Below are positions 1 to 6,154 of a DNA stretch of 12,872 nt, one piece after another. A program made the position numbers and the translations under genes. Source of the DNA: Christensenella sp. UBA941 (GTDB lineage Bacteria; Bacillota; Clostridia; Christensenellales; UBA941); assembly GCA_002293365.1 (NCBI GenBank), contig DBDD01000057.1, positions 1,387-14,258 on the forward strand. The letters run 5' to 3'. The notes beneath the pieces are model-generated. The model ran no database searches and was not told where the DNA came from. It saw only the letters and a program-made list of their open reading frames with translations. Within the stretch, counting starts at the first letter, position 1. The number at the start of each line of letters is the position of its first letter.

Positions 1-2
1 GG

Positions 3-329
3 GTACAAAAAGCCGCGCAGGAGCCGGCATTCGTAAAACGCGTATTTACCAAAAACGAACAGGCGTATTTCGCCGAACATAAGCACAAGGCGGATACTAT
101 CGCCGGGACGTTCGCCGCGAAGGAAGCCGTCGCGAAGGCCTTGGCTACGGGCTTCGACGGCGTGGGGCTGAAGGATATCGAGATTACAAGAGATGAAAAG
201 GGAGCGCCGCGCGCGGTTTTACAAAACGGGGCCTTGCGCCGGATGCTCGATATAGGCGGGCGCAACCTGCATATTAGCATAACGCACATTAAAGAATTGG
301 CCGTCGCGCAGGCGATATTAGAGGATTGA
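3..329 (+). CDS. acpS: Holo-[acyl-carrier-protein] synthase, C-terminal part (5' truncated by window edge)
   Basis: AcpS transfers the 4'-phosphopantetheine arm of CoA to a serine of apo-acyl carrier protein, activating it for fatty acid synthesis in the cytoplasm. The frame is open from base 3 to the TGA at 327-329 and gives 108 residues. It contains the family signature FAAKEAVAKAL, whose Glu binds Mg2+ in this family, preceded by the RVFTKNEQAYF segment. The C-terminal ISITHIKELAVAQAI strand matches the usual SITH(T/S)KEYAAA ending. Full-length AcpS is about 120 residues, so only about the first 15 (the IGxDIxxI segment) lie outside the window. An in-frame ATG-like start near 141 would cut the protein in half and is not the true start. 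A short hairpin terminator follows, so nnr downstream is probably not its main co-transcribed partner. Confidence 0.93.
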   Translation, partial: VQKAAQEPAFVKRVFTKNEQAYFAEHKHKADTIAGTFAAKEAVAKALATGFDGVGLKDIEITRDEKGAPRAVLQNGALRRMLDIGGRNLHISITHIKELAVAQAILED

Positions 330-341
330 TTAGCAGATATT

Positions 342-366
342 AGGGCGTAAGGCCCTTTTTGTTTTT
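342..366 (+). terminator. Short rho-independent terminator after acpS
   Basis: AGGGC (342-346) pairs with GCCCT (352-356) around a 5-nt loop, followed by a T-rich run to 366. The stem is only 5 bp, so termination is likely partial. It sits 13 bases after the acpS stop. Confidence 0.5.
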
Positions 367-430
367 AGTAAATTATTTTTAGGAGCGGTCGTTGGCTGTC
401 CGGGGCCTCAATAGCGTTGATTCACAAGGG

Positions 431-535
431 TTGCTCTATATTGTTAGTCGCTATGTATTTTTATGTTATATAGTGATACGCTATAAAGAAGCACGCTATG
501 TAGTTGCTCACTATTATGCTATCTGTTATATAAAT
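431..535 (+). promoter_or_regulatory. AT-rich promoter/operator region upstream of nnr-mazEF
   Basis: This region of the 254-bp gap between acpS and nnr is dense in short repeated words. TGTTATATA occurs at 464-472 and 524-532, and both copies read as extended -10 elements (TGnTATATA). For the second copy a weak -35 TTGCTC (504-509) sits at a 17-bp spacing, and TTGCTC also occurs at 431-436. CGCTAT appears at 449, 479 and 494, TGCTAT at 517, and the reverse complement ATAGCG at 411. Positions 469-485 form an imperfect palindrome (TATAG...CTATA). I read this as a regulated promoter for the nnr operon; the regulator is unknown. Confidence 0.4.
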
Positions 536-583
536 CGAGGGTAGCGTACAGAACGTGCCTACAGGTGCTTGAGGAGAGATATT

Positions 584-2116
584 ATGCCTAAATTCATTCT
601 ATCTAAAGAACAGATGTACGCTGCGGACGCCGCGATGATGCGCGCGGGAATATCCGGCGATATTCTTATGCTCAACGCCGCCAAGGCCGTCGCGGACGCG
701 GCGATGGAGGTTTGCCAAAAATCTTTGGAAAACGCCGAGCGCGTTCCGAATCAGCGGGCGCGCGTGCTGGTGCTTTGCGGCGCGGGGAATAACGCGGGCG
801 ACGGCTATGCTTTGGCGTGGCTGCTGGGGATGAAGGGTATACGCGTTTTAGTACTCGATCTATTAGGAGCGGACAAGCTGCCAAAGGACGCGGGCAAATA
901 CTACGAAATCGCGGCCGGAGCGCCGAATGTAATTGTTAAACGAGTCGATACGGCCGAAGAGGCTGCAGAGGAGATAAGCGCATTTGGTGGCGACGTGATC
1001 GTTGACGCGATCTTCGGTACGGGGCTTTCGCGTCCACCGGAAGGCGTCGCCAAGGCGGCGATTGAAGCCGCAAACGCTTCGAAAGCGTTTGTACTTGCCG
1101 TGGACATACCTTCGGGCGTAGACGGCACGAGCGGCCATGCACCCGGCGTTGCCGTACAGGCGGACAAGACCGTCACGTTCCAGCACGAAAAGATAGGACA
1201 TTGGCTATTTCCAGGCCGGAAATTAACAGGAAAGCTGGCGGTGGAGACGATCGGGTTCTATGAACCCGGCGAGCGATATGCCGAGATGCTTACGGAGGAA
1301 GACCTTTATAGGCTGCTCTCCCCTAGAAGGCTGAACGCCCATAAAGGCGATTCAGGCCGGGGGCTTGTTATCGCTGGGAGTAAAAACATGGCAGGCGCGG
1401 CGATTTTATGCTCGCGCGCGGCGCTTCGCTCTGGTATTGGCTTGCTTACGACGGCCGTACCGGAGGAGCTTGCAAACGCGCTCAGAGTCGCGGTTCCGGA
1501 GGCAATGCTTTCGCCTTTGCCGGACGATACGGACGCCGCGCTCGCGCTGCTCGACACGCAGCTTGAGGGCAAGAGCGCCGTCGCGGCCGGGCCGGGTATG
1601 GGCAAACATGATGTAGTTCGTGATATAATCAGGCATATTCTTTATGCTACAACACTATCTATACTATTGGATGCCGACGCTTTAAACGCGCTCGGGAGAG
1701 TCGAAAAGCTTTCGAAGAACGTCGTCATAACGCCCCACCCTGGCGAAATGGCGCGGCTATGCGGCTGGAGCGCGGAAAAGATTGCGCGAAAGCCCGTCGA
1801 GGCCGCAACGCGCTTTGCGAAGGAATGGGACTGTACTATTTTGCTTAAAGGGGCAACGAGCGTAATCGCTTCCTTTGACGGCCGCCTTACGCTTAACGCA
1901 GCGGGAAATCCCGGCCTTGCGAAAGGCGGCAGCGGCGACGTTTTGACGGGCATTATACTCGCCCTACTTTGTCAGGGCTTGCCGCCATATGATGCTGCGC
2001 GCTTGGGCGCCTATTTACTCGGGCTTGCGGCGGACGCGCTCGATATGACAGGCGCACGGGCGATGCTAGCGAGCGAAATAATCGACGCGCTCGCGCTTGC
2101 TCTGAGAGGAGTCTGA
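584..2116 (+). CDS. nnr: Bifunctional NAD(P)H-hydrate epimerase / ADP-dependent NAD(P)H-hydrate dehydratase
   Basis: This metabolite-repair enzyme has two domains. The N-terminal YjeF_N half epimerises R-NAD(P)HX to the S form. The C-terminal YjeF_C (ribokinase-like) half dehydrates S-NAD(P)HX with ADP, restoring NAD(P)H. The protein is 510 residues, normal for the fused form. N-domain marks are GAGNNAGDG (about 66-74), DAIFGTG (about 141-147, with the expected Asp) and DIPSGVDG (about 174-181, the K+/substrate loop). C-domain marks are the HKGDSGRGLVIAGS segment (about 253-266), TPHPGEMARL (about 383-392) and the nucleotide-binding GNPGLAKGGSGDVLTG (about 441-456). The ATG at 584 is chosen over a TTG at 569 because GAGGAGA lies 5-7 bases before it. 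The antitoxin gene starts one base after the stop, so the two are translationally close and co-transcribed. Confidence 0.96.
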   Translation: MPKFILSKEQMYAADAAMMRAGISGDILMLNAAKAVADAAMEVCQKSLENAERVPNQRARVLVLCGAGNNAGDGYALAWLLGMKGIRVLVLDLLGADKLPKDAGKYYEIAAGAPNVIVKRVDTAEEAAEEISAFGGDVIVDAIFGTGLSRPPEGVAKAAIEAANASKAFVLAVDIPSGVDGTSGHAPGVAVQADKTVTFQHEKIGHWLFPGRKLTGKLAVETIGFYEPGERYAEMLTEEDLYRLLSPRRLNAHKGDSGRGLVIAGSKNMAGAAILCSRAALRSGIGLLTTAVPEELANALRVAVPEAMLSPLPDDTDAALALLDTQLEGKSAVAAGPGMGKHDVVRDIIRHILYATTLSILLDADALNALGRVEKLSKNVVITPHPGEMARLCGWSAEKIARKPVEAATRFAKEWDCTILLKGATSVIASFDGRLTLNAAGNPGLAKGGSGDVLTGIILALLCQGLPPYDAARLGAYLLGLAADALDMTGARAMLASEIIDALALALRGV

Positions 2117-2117
2117 A

Positions 2118-2381
2118 ATGGCCTCAAAAAGAATTTTAATCGGCGTGGATGAAGAGCTTTTAACCCAATTTGACGCCCTGGCCGCGCAACAGGGCGTAAG
2201 CCGCAGCGAGTTGATTCGCCGCTCGATGAAACGCTATGCGCTCGATCAGCATAGAATGAATGTGCGGGAGCAAATGAAAAGGGGCTATCTGGAGATGGCC
2301 GCAATCAACTCGGAATGGGCCGGATACGCGCTGCTCTCGGATGAAGCGGCTTATTTGGCCTATGAAAGGACAATGGGGTGA
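2118..2381 (+). CDS. Ribbon-helix-helix antitoxin (EndoAI / MazE-type)
   Basis: An 87-residue protein whose N-terminal part (about 5-45) is a ribbon-helix-helix DNA-binding fold: a short strand ending in VDEELLTQFDALA, then the helix-turn-helix GVSRSELIRRSMKRY. Its C-terminal tail, with MKRGYLEMAAIN (about 53-64), matches the tail of Bacillus EndoAI that occupies the toxin's RNA-binding groove. It should neutralise the MazF toxin encoded 4 bases downstream. In many such pairs the antitoxin, or its complex with the toxin, also represses its own operon. A GAGAGGAG ribosome site overlaps the end of nnr about 7 bases before the ATG. The placement behind nnr with a one-base gap suggests it has no separate strong promoter. 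Confidence 0.9.
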   Translation: MASKRILIGVDEELLTQFDALAAQQGVSRSELIRRSMKRYALDQHRMNVREQMKRGYLEMAAINSEWAGYALLSDEAAYLAYERTMG

Positions 2382-2385
2382 AAAA

Positions 2386-2733
2386 ATGGTAAGGCGAGGT
2401 GAAATTTATTTCGCCGACCTAAGTCCGGTCGTTGGCTCCGAACAGGGTGGAGTGAGGCCGGTTGTCGTGATCCAAAACGATATCGGCAACGAATACAGCC
2501 CTACCGTGATCGTCGCGGCGATTACTTCGCAAATTGAAAAAGCGAGATTGCCGACGCACGTCGAACTTAGAGGTAGGGATTTGGGCTTGCATAGGGACTC
2601 GGTTGTGCTTCTGGAGCAGATCCGGACGATAGATAAGCGTAGGCTGACGGAAAAGCTTGCCGCGCTGAGTGATGAAATGATGGCTCGAGTGGAGGACGCT
2701 TTATTGGTCAGCCTAGGATTTACGCAAGCCTGA
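2386..2733 (+). CDS. ndoA: MazF/EndoA-type mRNA interferase toxin
   Basis: A 115-residue endoribonuclease of the PemK/MazF family, very close to Bacillus subtilis EndoA/NdoA. The FADLSPVVGSEQGGVRPVVV and IQNDIGN blocks near the N-terminus, and LLEQIRTIDKRRL near the middle, are nearly diagnostic. Arg24 and Thr47 fall where Bacillus MazF has its catalytic Arg25 and Thr48, so the enzyme is probably active. Bacillus EndoA cuts single-stranded RNA at UACAU; this homologue may share that preference (inference). The ATG at 2386 is preceded by GGGGTG, which overlaps the antitoxin stop codon. An upstream in-frame ATG at 2341 lies inside the antitoxin gene and would add 15 non-homologous residues, so it is rejected. 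Confidence 0.96.
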   Translation: MVRRGEIYFADLSPVVGSEQGGVRPVVVIQNDIGNEYSPTVIVAAITSQIEKARLPTHVELRGRDLGLHRDSVVLLEQIRTIDKRRLTEKLAALSDEMMARVEDALLVSLGFTQA

Positions 2734-2736
2734 CAA

Positions 2737-2783
2737 TGGAGGCCGCTTACACATTTGTTATAGGTGGCCTTCATTTTTCTTTC
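2737..2783 (+). terminator. Rho-independent terminator of the nnr-mazEF operon
   Basis: TGGAGGCCGC (2737-2746) pairs with GTGGCCTTCA (2764-2773). This is a 10-bp stem with two G-U pairs and a 17-nt loop, followed by TTTTTCTTTC. It begins 3 bases after the toxin stop codon. Confidence 0.85.
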
Positions 2784-2862
2784 AATATATTGGACAACTT
2801 ATGCCGATTGCAAATATTGCCTTAGCGCGAAATTAAAGGAAAGCTTCAGAGAAAATCGAATA

Positions 2863-2902
2863 GTTACGATATATGTCATGAATCGTAACAGTATGGTATA
2901 AT
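2863..2902 (+). promoter_or_regulatory. Promoter with palindromic operator upstream of the amidohydrolase-cob operon
   Basis: A perfect consensus -10 TATAAT lies at 2897-2902, 31 bases before the ATG at 2934. Just upstream is a perfect inverted repeat, GTTACGAT (2863-2870) and ATCGTAAC (2882-2889), with an 11-bp spacer. A -35 at the proper distance would be 2874-2879 (TGTCAT, a poor match) inside the palindrome. A regulator bound there would touch the -35 zone, as expected for a repressor, or for an activator compensating for the poor -35. No cobalamin riboswitch elements were recognised in this roughly 140-bp leader. Confidence 0.65.
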
Positions 2903-2933
2903 TCTTTCAACATTACGTCTGTTGAGGATATAT

Positions 2934-4085
2934 ATGCTGATATTAAAAAATGCGGCGGTTATGACTATGGCGGGCCGCGATTACGCCAAGGCCGATATCG
3001 CCATAGAAAACGCAAAAATAGCCGCAATAAAGCCGTCAATAGCGGTGGGCTCCGGCGACGAGGCGGTCGATTTGTCCGGCTTGACAATATGGCCTGGGTT
3101 CGTCGACGCGCACTGCCATATAGGCATGTGGGGCGACGGAATGGGAGTCGAAGGGGAGGACGGCAACGAAAGCACAGATCCAATAACGCCGCATATGCGC
3201 GCGATAGACGGTATAAATCCTTTTGATCGCTGCTTCAAAGAAGTGCGCGAGGGCGGCGTGACGAGCGTCGTAACCGGTCCGGGCAGCGCAAACGTTTTGG
3301 GCGGCCAGTTTGTGGCGTTGAAGACATACGGGCGCTGTGTTGAAGAGATGATCATCAAGCAGCCCGCCGCGATGAAGGCGGCTTTCGGCGAAAATCCGAA
3401 GCGCGTCTACCACGAGCAGGAAAAGATGCCGATGACCCGCATGGCGACGGCGGCGCTATTGCGCGAAACGCTGGTGGAAGTCCAAGAATACGGGCGCAAG
3501 CTCGCGCTCGGCGAAGAAGACGAGGATAAATTGCCCGAAAGGGACTTGAAGCTGGAGGCGCTTTTGCCGGTTTTAAGCGGCGAGCTTATTTTAAAGGCTC
3601 ATGTCCACAGGGCGGACGATATCCTTACGGCGATAAGAATCGCCCGGGAGTTCGAAATAAAGCTGTCGCTGGAGCATTGTACCGATGGCTATCAAATCCT
3701 CGATTTGATCAAAGAATCCGGCGCTGGCGTCGTATTGGGGCCGAATCTGTGCGACCGCTCCAAGCCGGAGCTGAGCGGCCTTTCGGTTGAAGCGCCCAAG
3801 CTCTTCTATGAAGCGGGCATCCCGTTCGCGCTGATGACGGATCATCCCGTCTTACCGGCGCAATACTTGTCTGTCGCGGCGGCGATCGCCGTGCGCGGCG
3901 GATTGCCCGAAACGGCGGCTATGCGCGCGATTACGATTGAAGCCGCGCGTATAGCGGGCATAGCCGATAGGGTCGGCTCTTTGGAAGTTGGCAAGGACGC
4001 GGATATTGTTGCGTTTCGGGGCAGCCCGCTCGACCCTCGCGTTGGCCCGAGCGCCGTATATATAGGCGGCGTGCGGGTGCTCTGA
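2934..4085 (+). CDS. Metal-dependent amidohydrolase (imidazolonepropionase-related), substrate unknown
   Basis: A 383-residue cytoplasmic TIM-barrel hydrolase of the amidohydrolase superfamily. An N-terminal beta-sandwich (LILKNAAVMTM, then DIAIENAKI) is followed by the barrel with the metal-binding sequence DAHCHIG (His60, His62). Further likely ligands are His223/His225 in KAHVHRADD, His248 in LEHCTDGY and Asp303 in LMTDHP. The C-terminal VGSLEVGKDADIVAF block closes the beta-sandwich. The pattern resembles COG1228-type amidohydrolases, but I cannot name the substrate. ATG 2934 is chosen because TGAGGA sits 5 bases before it; a TTG at 2922 is the alternative. Its TGA overlaps the cobU ATG by one base, so it is translationally coupled to cobalamin genes. 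Whether it acts on corrinoids is only a guess. Confidence 0.88.
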   Translation: MLILKNAAVMTMAGRDYAKADIAIENAKIAAIKPSIAVGSGDEAVDLSGLTIWPGFVDAHCHIGMWGDGMGVEGEDGNESTDPITPHMRAIDGINPFDRCFKEVREGGVTSVVTGPGSANVLGGQFVALKTYGRCVEEMIIKQPAAMKAAFGENPKRVYHEQEKMPMTRMATAALLRETLVEVQEYGRKLALGEEDEDKLPERDLKLEALLPVLSGELILKAHVHRADDILTAIRIAREFEIKLSLEHCTDGYQILDLIKESGAGVVLGPNLCDRSKPELSGLSVEAPKLFYEAGIPFALMTDHPVLPAQYLSVAAAIAVRGGLPETAAMRAITIEAARIAGIADRVGSLEVGKDADIVAFRGSPLDPRVGPSAVYIGGVRVL

Positions 4086-4639
4086 TGATTACGTTTATAA
4101 CGGGCGGCGCGCGCAGCGGCAAGAGCAGATACGCCGAAAAGCTTGCTATGGCGTACGATGAAGTTACGTATGTTGCAACGGCGCAGGCCTTCGACGACGA
4201 AATGCTGGCGCGGATAGCGGCGCACCGGGCGCGGCGTCCGGCGGGCTGGAAGACACTCGAAGCGTACAAGGGGTTAGGGGAAGCGATAGCCGGTATGTCC
4301 GGGGCGGTGCTCGTCGACTGCCTGACTGTGATGGTCACGAACTTATTAATGGAAGCGCCGGTAACGCGCGAGGCCTTCGACTGGGACGCAATAACATCCG
4401 AACAGGCGGCGCTGCTTGAATCATACGTTATGGACGAGATGCAGGAGCTTCGCGGCGGCCTTGAAAGAACGGCAGCGAGCGTGATTCTGGTTTCAAACGA
4501 GGTGGGGTTGGGCCTTGTTCCGCCGTATCCGCTGGGGCGGATATTCCGTGATATTGCCGGAAGGGTGAACGCTATGTTCGCTGAAATGGCCGACGAAGCC
4601 ATCTTTATGGTGTCCGGCTTGCCTATGAGGCTCAAATGA
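4085..4639 (+). CDS. cobU: Adenosylcobinamide kinase / adenosylcobinamide-phosphate guanylyltransferase
   Basis: CobU phosphorylates adenosylcobinamide and then attaches GMP, giving AdoCbi-GDP, the activated precursor for lower-ligand attachment. The protein is 184 residues, near the usual 180. It opens with the P-loop GGARSGKS (7-14). His47 in ARIAAHRARRPAGW is the expected GMP-accepting histidine. The VLVDCLTVMVTNLL strand and the SNEVGLGLVPPYPLGRIFRD block are the later family signatures. Its ATG overlaps the stop of the amidohydrolase (TGATG) and its own TGA overlaps the cobS ATG, so translation of all three genes is coupled. Confidence 0.97.
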   Translation: MITFITGGARSGKSRYAEKLAMAYDEVTYVATAQAFDDEMLARIAAHRARRPAGWKTLEAYKGLGEAIAGMSGAVLVDCLTVMVTNLLMEAPVTREAFDWDAITSEQAALLESYVMDEMQELRGGLERTAASVILVSNEVGLGLVPPYPLGRIFRDIAGRVNAMFAEMADEAIFMVSGLPMRLK

Positions 4640-5490
4640 AGCGCTTAATCCTTGCGTTCCAGCTGCTGACGCGGCTGCCGATACGCAGGCAGATCGACGC
4701 TGACGCACGCGATTACGCGGGCGCGGCGGCGTTCTATCCGCTGGCTGGTCTCGCCGTCGGGATAATTTCGGCGCTGGCGTATTCTTTCGGCGGTTTGATT
4801 GCACCAACAGACGGCGTTTTCATGAGTTATGGCATAGTGAGCAGTGGCGTTTCGGCGCTGTTCGCCGTAATTGCGATGGTAGCGGTAACGGGAGGGCTCC
4901 ATCTCGACGGGCTGGCCGATAGCTTTGACGGTTTGCTAAGCTCGCGTTCGCCCGAGTGTATGCTCGAGATTATGAAGGACAGCCGCATGGGCGTCATGGG
5001 CGCGATTGCGCTGATCCTTGATATCGCCGCGAGGTTAATACTGGTCTCCGCTTTGGAGTATTACCCCCGACCAACGGTATTTCTGGCGTTGATTGTCGCT
5101 CCTTGTGCCGCAAAAGTAGGCGTAGTGGCGGCGGCGTCGGTTTCTCCGTACGCGCGAAAAGACGGGCTGGGGAAGAGCGTCACGGAGCATACACGCTTTG
5201 GTACTGTACTCGCGAATGTCCTAATCGCGCTCGTTTGTTGCGCTTTAGTCACGGTGGGGATTATATTAGCCGAGAGCCGTAGCAGTAATAGCAATGTATT
5301 ATATTTTTTCCCACCACCGTCATTAGTACCAGAGCCATTCTTCGTCGCCCCGGCCTTGGTGTTGCTAATCGGCGTTATTATATCCAAACTAGTCACCAAA
5401 AAGCTTGGCGGCATTACGGGCGATATCCTAGGCATGGTCAACGAAATAGCGGAGCTATCGGTTATGCTTCTCATTCTGGCGTGGAGGTAG
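4636..5490 (+). CDS. cobS: Adenosylcobinamide-GDP ribazoletransferase (cobalamin-5'-phosphate synthase)
   Basis: CobS is a multi-pass membrane enzyme that joins AdoCbi-GDP with alpha-ribazole (or its 5'-phosphate) to form cobalamin (phosphate). At 284 residues it is somewhat longer than the common 250. The N-terminal FQLLTRLP and AAFYPLAGLAVG segments, the acidic HLDGLADSFDG motif (89-99) and KDSRMGVMG (about 114-122) are family hallmarks. Several hydrophobic segments follow, and the C-terminal KLGGITGDILGMVNEIAE is typical. A less conserved, Ser/Asn/Pro-rich stretch with lower local GC (about residues 212-232, bases 5270-5335) lies between two late membrane segments and accounts for part of the extra length. 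It starts within the cobU stop codon (ATGA overlap). Confidence 0.96.
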   Translation: MKRLILAFQLLTRLPIRRQIDADARDYAGAAAFYPLAGLAVGIISALAYSFGGLIAPTDGVFMSYGIVSSGVSALFAVIAMVAVTGGLHLDGLADSFDGLLSSRSPECMLEIMKDSRMGVMGAIALILDIAARLILVSALEYYPRPTVFLALIVAPCAAKVGVVAAASVSPYARKDGLGKSVTEHTRFGTVLANVLIALVCCALVTVGIILAESRSSNSNVLYFFPPPSLVPEPFFVAPALVLLIGVIISKLVTKKLGGITGDILGMVNEIAELSVMLLILAWR

Positions 5491-5496
5491 GCAAGG

Positions 5497-6096
5497 ATGC
5501 TTGAAGTCATCTTAGTCCGGCACGGTATCTCGCAAGGCAATATCTACGGCGTTTATCACGGCGCGTCTAACCATCTTTTGAGCGACGCCGGGAGGCGCAT
5601 GTCTACCGTCGCGGGCGACAGGCTAAAGAGCGCGTATATACAGGAAGTATATGTTTCGACGCTTAGCCGCGCGGTCGAGTCCGCCGAAATCATTTGCTCC
5701 GTAACCGAACACAAAGGCCCCGTAACATGGCTGCCCGAATTCAACGAAACGAATTTTGGTACTTTTGAGGGCTATACGTTCGAGCGCCTTCAAAGGGAAG
5801 ACCCTGAGGGCGCAAAAAAACTTGCCGGCCCGGACTGGATGAACTATTGCTTTCCGAACGGCGAATCGGCGATCGAGACGTACGAGCGCGTCATAAAGGG
5901 CATAGATAAGATACTCTCAAAATATGACGACGGGCGCGTGCTTATCGTCGCGCACGCTGGGACAATCCGCTTCGCGCTATGCTACCTGCTGGACTTGGAT
6001 ATCGAGTTTTCGTGGAGGTTCAAGGTGGATTTCTGCCGGATAACGCGCGTTGAAATGGTGAACAACTATGGTTGCCTCCGGCTTTTCAACGGATAG
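5497..6096 (+). CDS. Histidine phosphatase, probable alpha-ribazole phosphatase (CobC-like)
   Basis: A 199-residue member of the phosphoglycerate-mutase-like histidine phosphatase family. The catalytic LVRHG places the phospho-accepting His at residue 9. STLSRAVESAE supplies the phosphate-binding Arg58, FNETNFGTFEG carries the acidic catalytic residue, and VLIVAHAG supplies His153. The NGES motif (about 121-124) is also typical. It follows cobS by 6 bases with a GGAGG site inside the end of cobS, so it belongs to the operon. From this position the expected role is removal of the 5'-phosphate from alpha-ribazole or cobalamin phosphate. The family has many substrates and sequence alone does not settle it, so I leave the symbol blank. 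Confidence 0.85.
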   Translation: MLEVILVRHGISQGNIYGVYHGASNHLLSDAGRRMSTVAGDRLKSAYIQEVYVSTLSRAVESAEIICSVTEHKGPVTWLPEFNETNFGTFEGYTFERLQREDPEGAKKLAGPDWMNYCFPNGESAIETYERVIKGIDKILSKYDDGRVLIVAHAGTIRFALCYLLDLDIEFSWRFKVDFCRITRVEMVNNYGCLRLFNG

Positions 6097-6097
6097 C

Positions 6098-6126
6098 TTG
6101 TCAAATAAATAGTATTGTGTTAAACT
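6098..6126 (+). promoter_or_regulatory. Predicted sigma-A promoter for tig-clpP-clpX
   Basis: A -35 TTGTCA (6098-6103, 5/6 match) and a -10 TAAACT (6121-6126, 4/6 match) are separated by 17 bp. The site lies directly after the phosphatase stop codon and 29 bases before the trigger-factor start. There is no terminator between the cob operon and tig, so read-through is also possible. No CIRCE or CtsR-type site was recognised here. Confidence 0.45.
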
Positions 6127-6154
6127 TACCCTCAATGAAATTGGGGAGGGGCAT

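Noticed and set aside
569..583. TTG start at 569 for nnr, adding five residues
   Set aside because: The Shine-Dalgarno GAGGAGA would lie inside the coding sequence; ATG 584 is correctly spaced behind it.
2784..2933. Possible cobalamin riboswitch before the cob operon
   Set aside because: The leader downstream of the promoter is only about 30 nt and no conserved B12-box-like segment was found.
3931..4635. Long minus-strand open frame (234 codons) opposite cobU
   Set aside because: It mirrors a well-supported cobU in both position and codon bias, has low-complexity composition, no family motif and no ribosome site.
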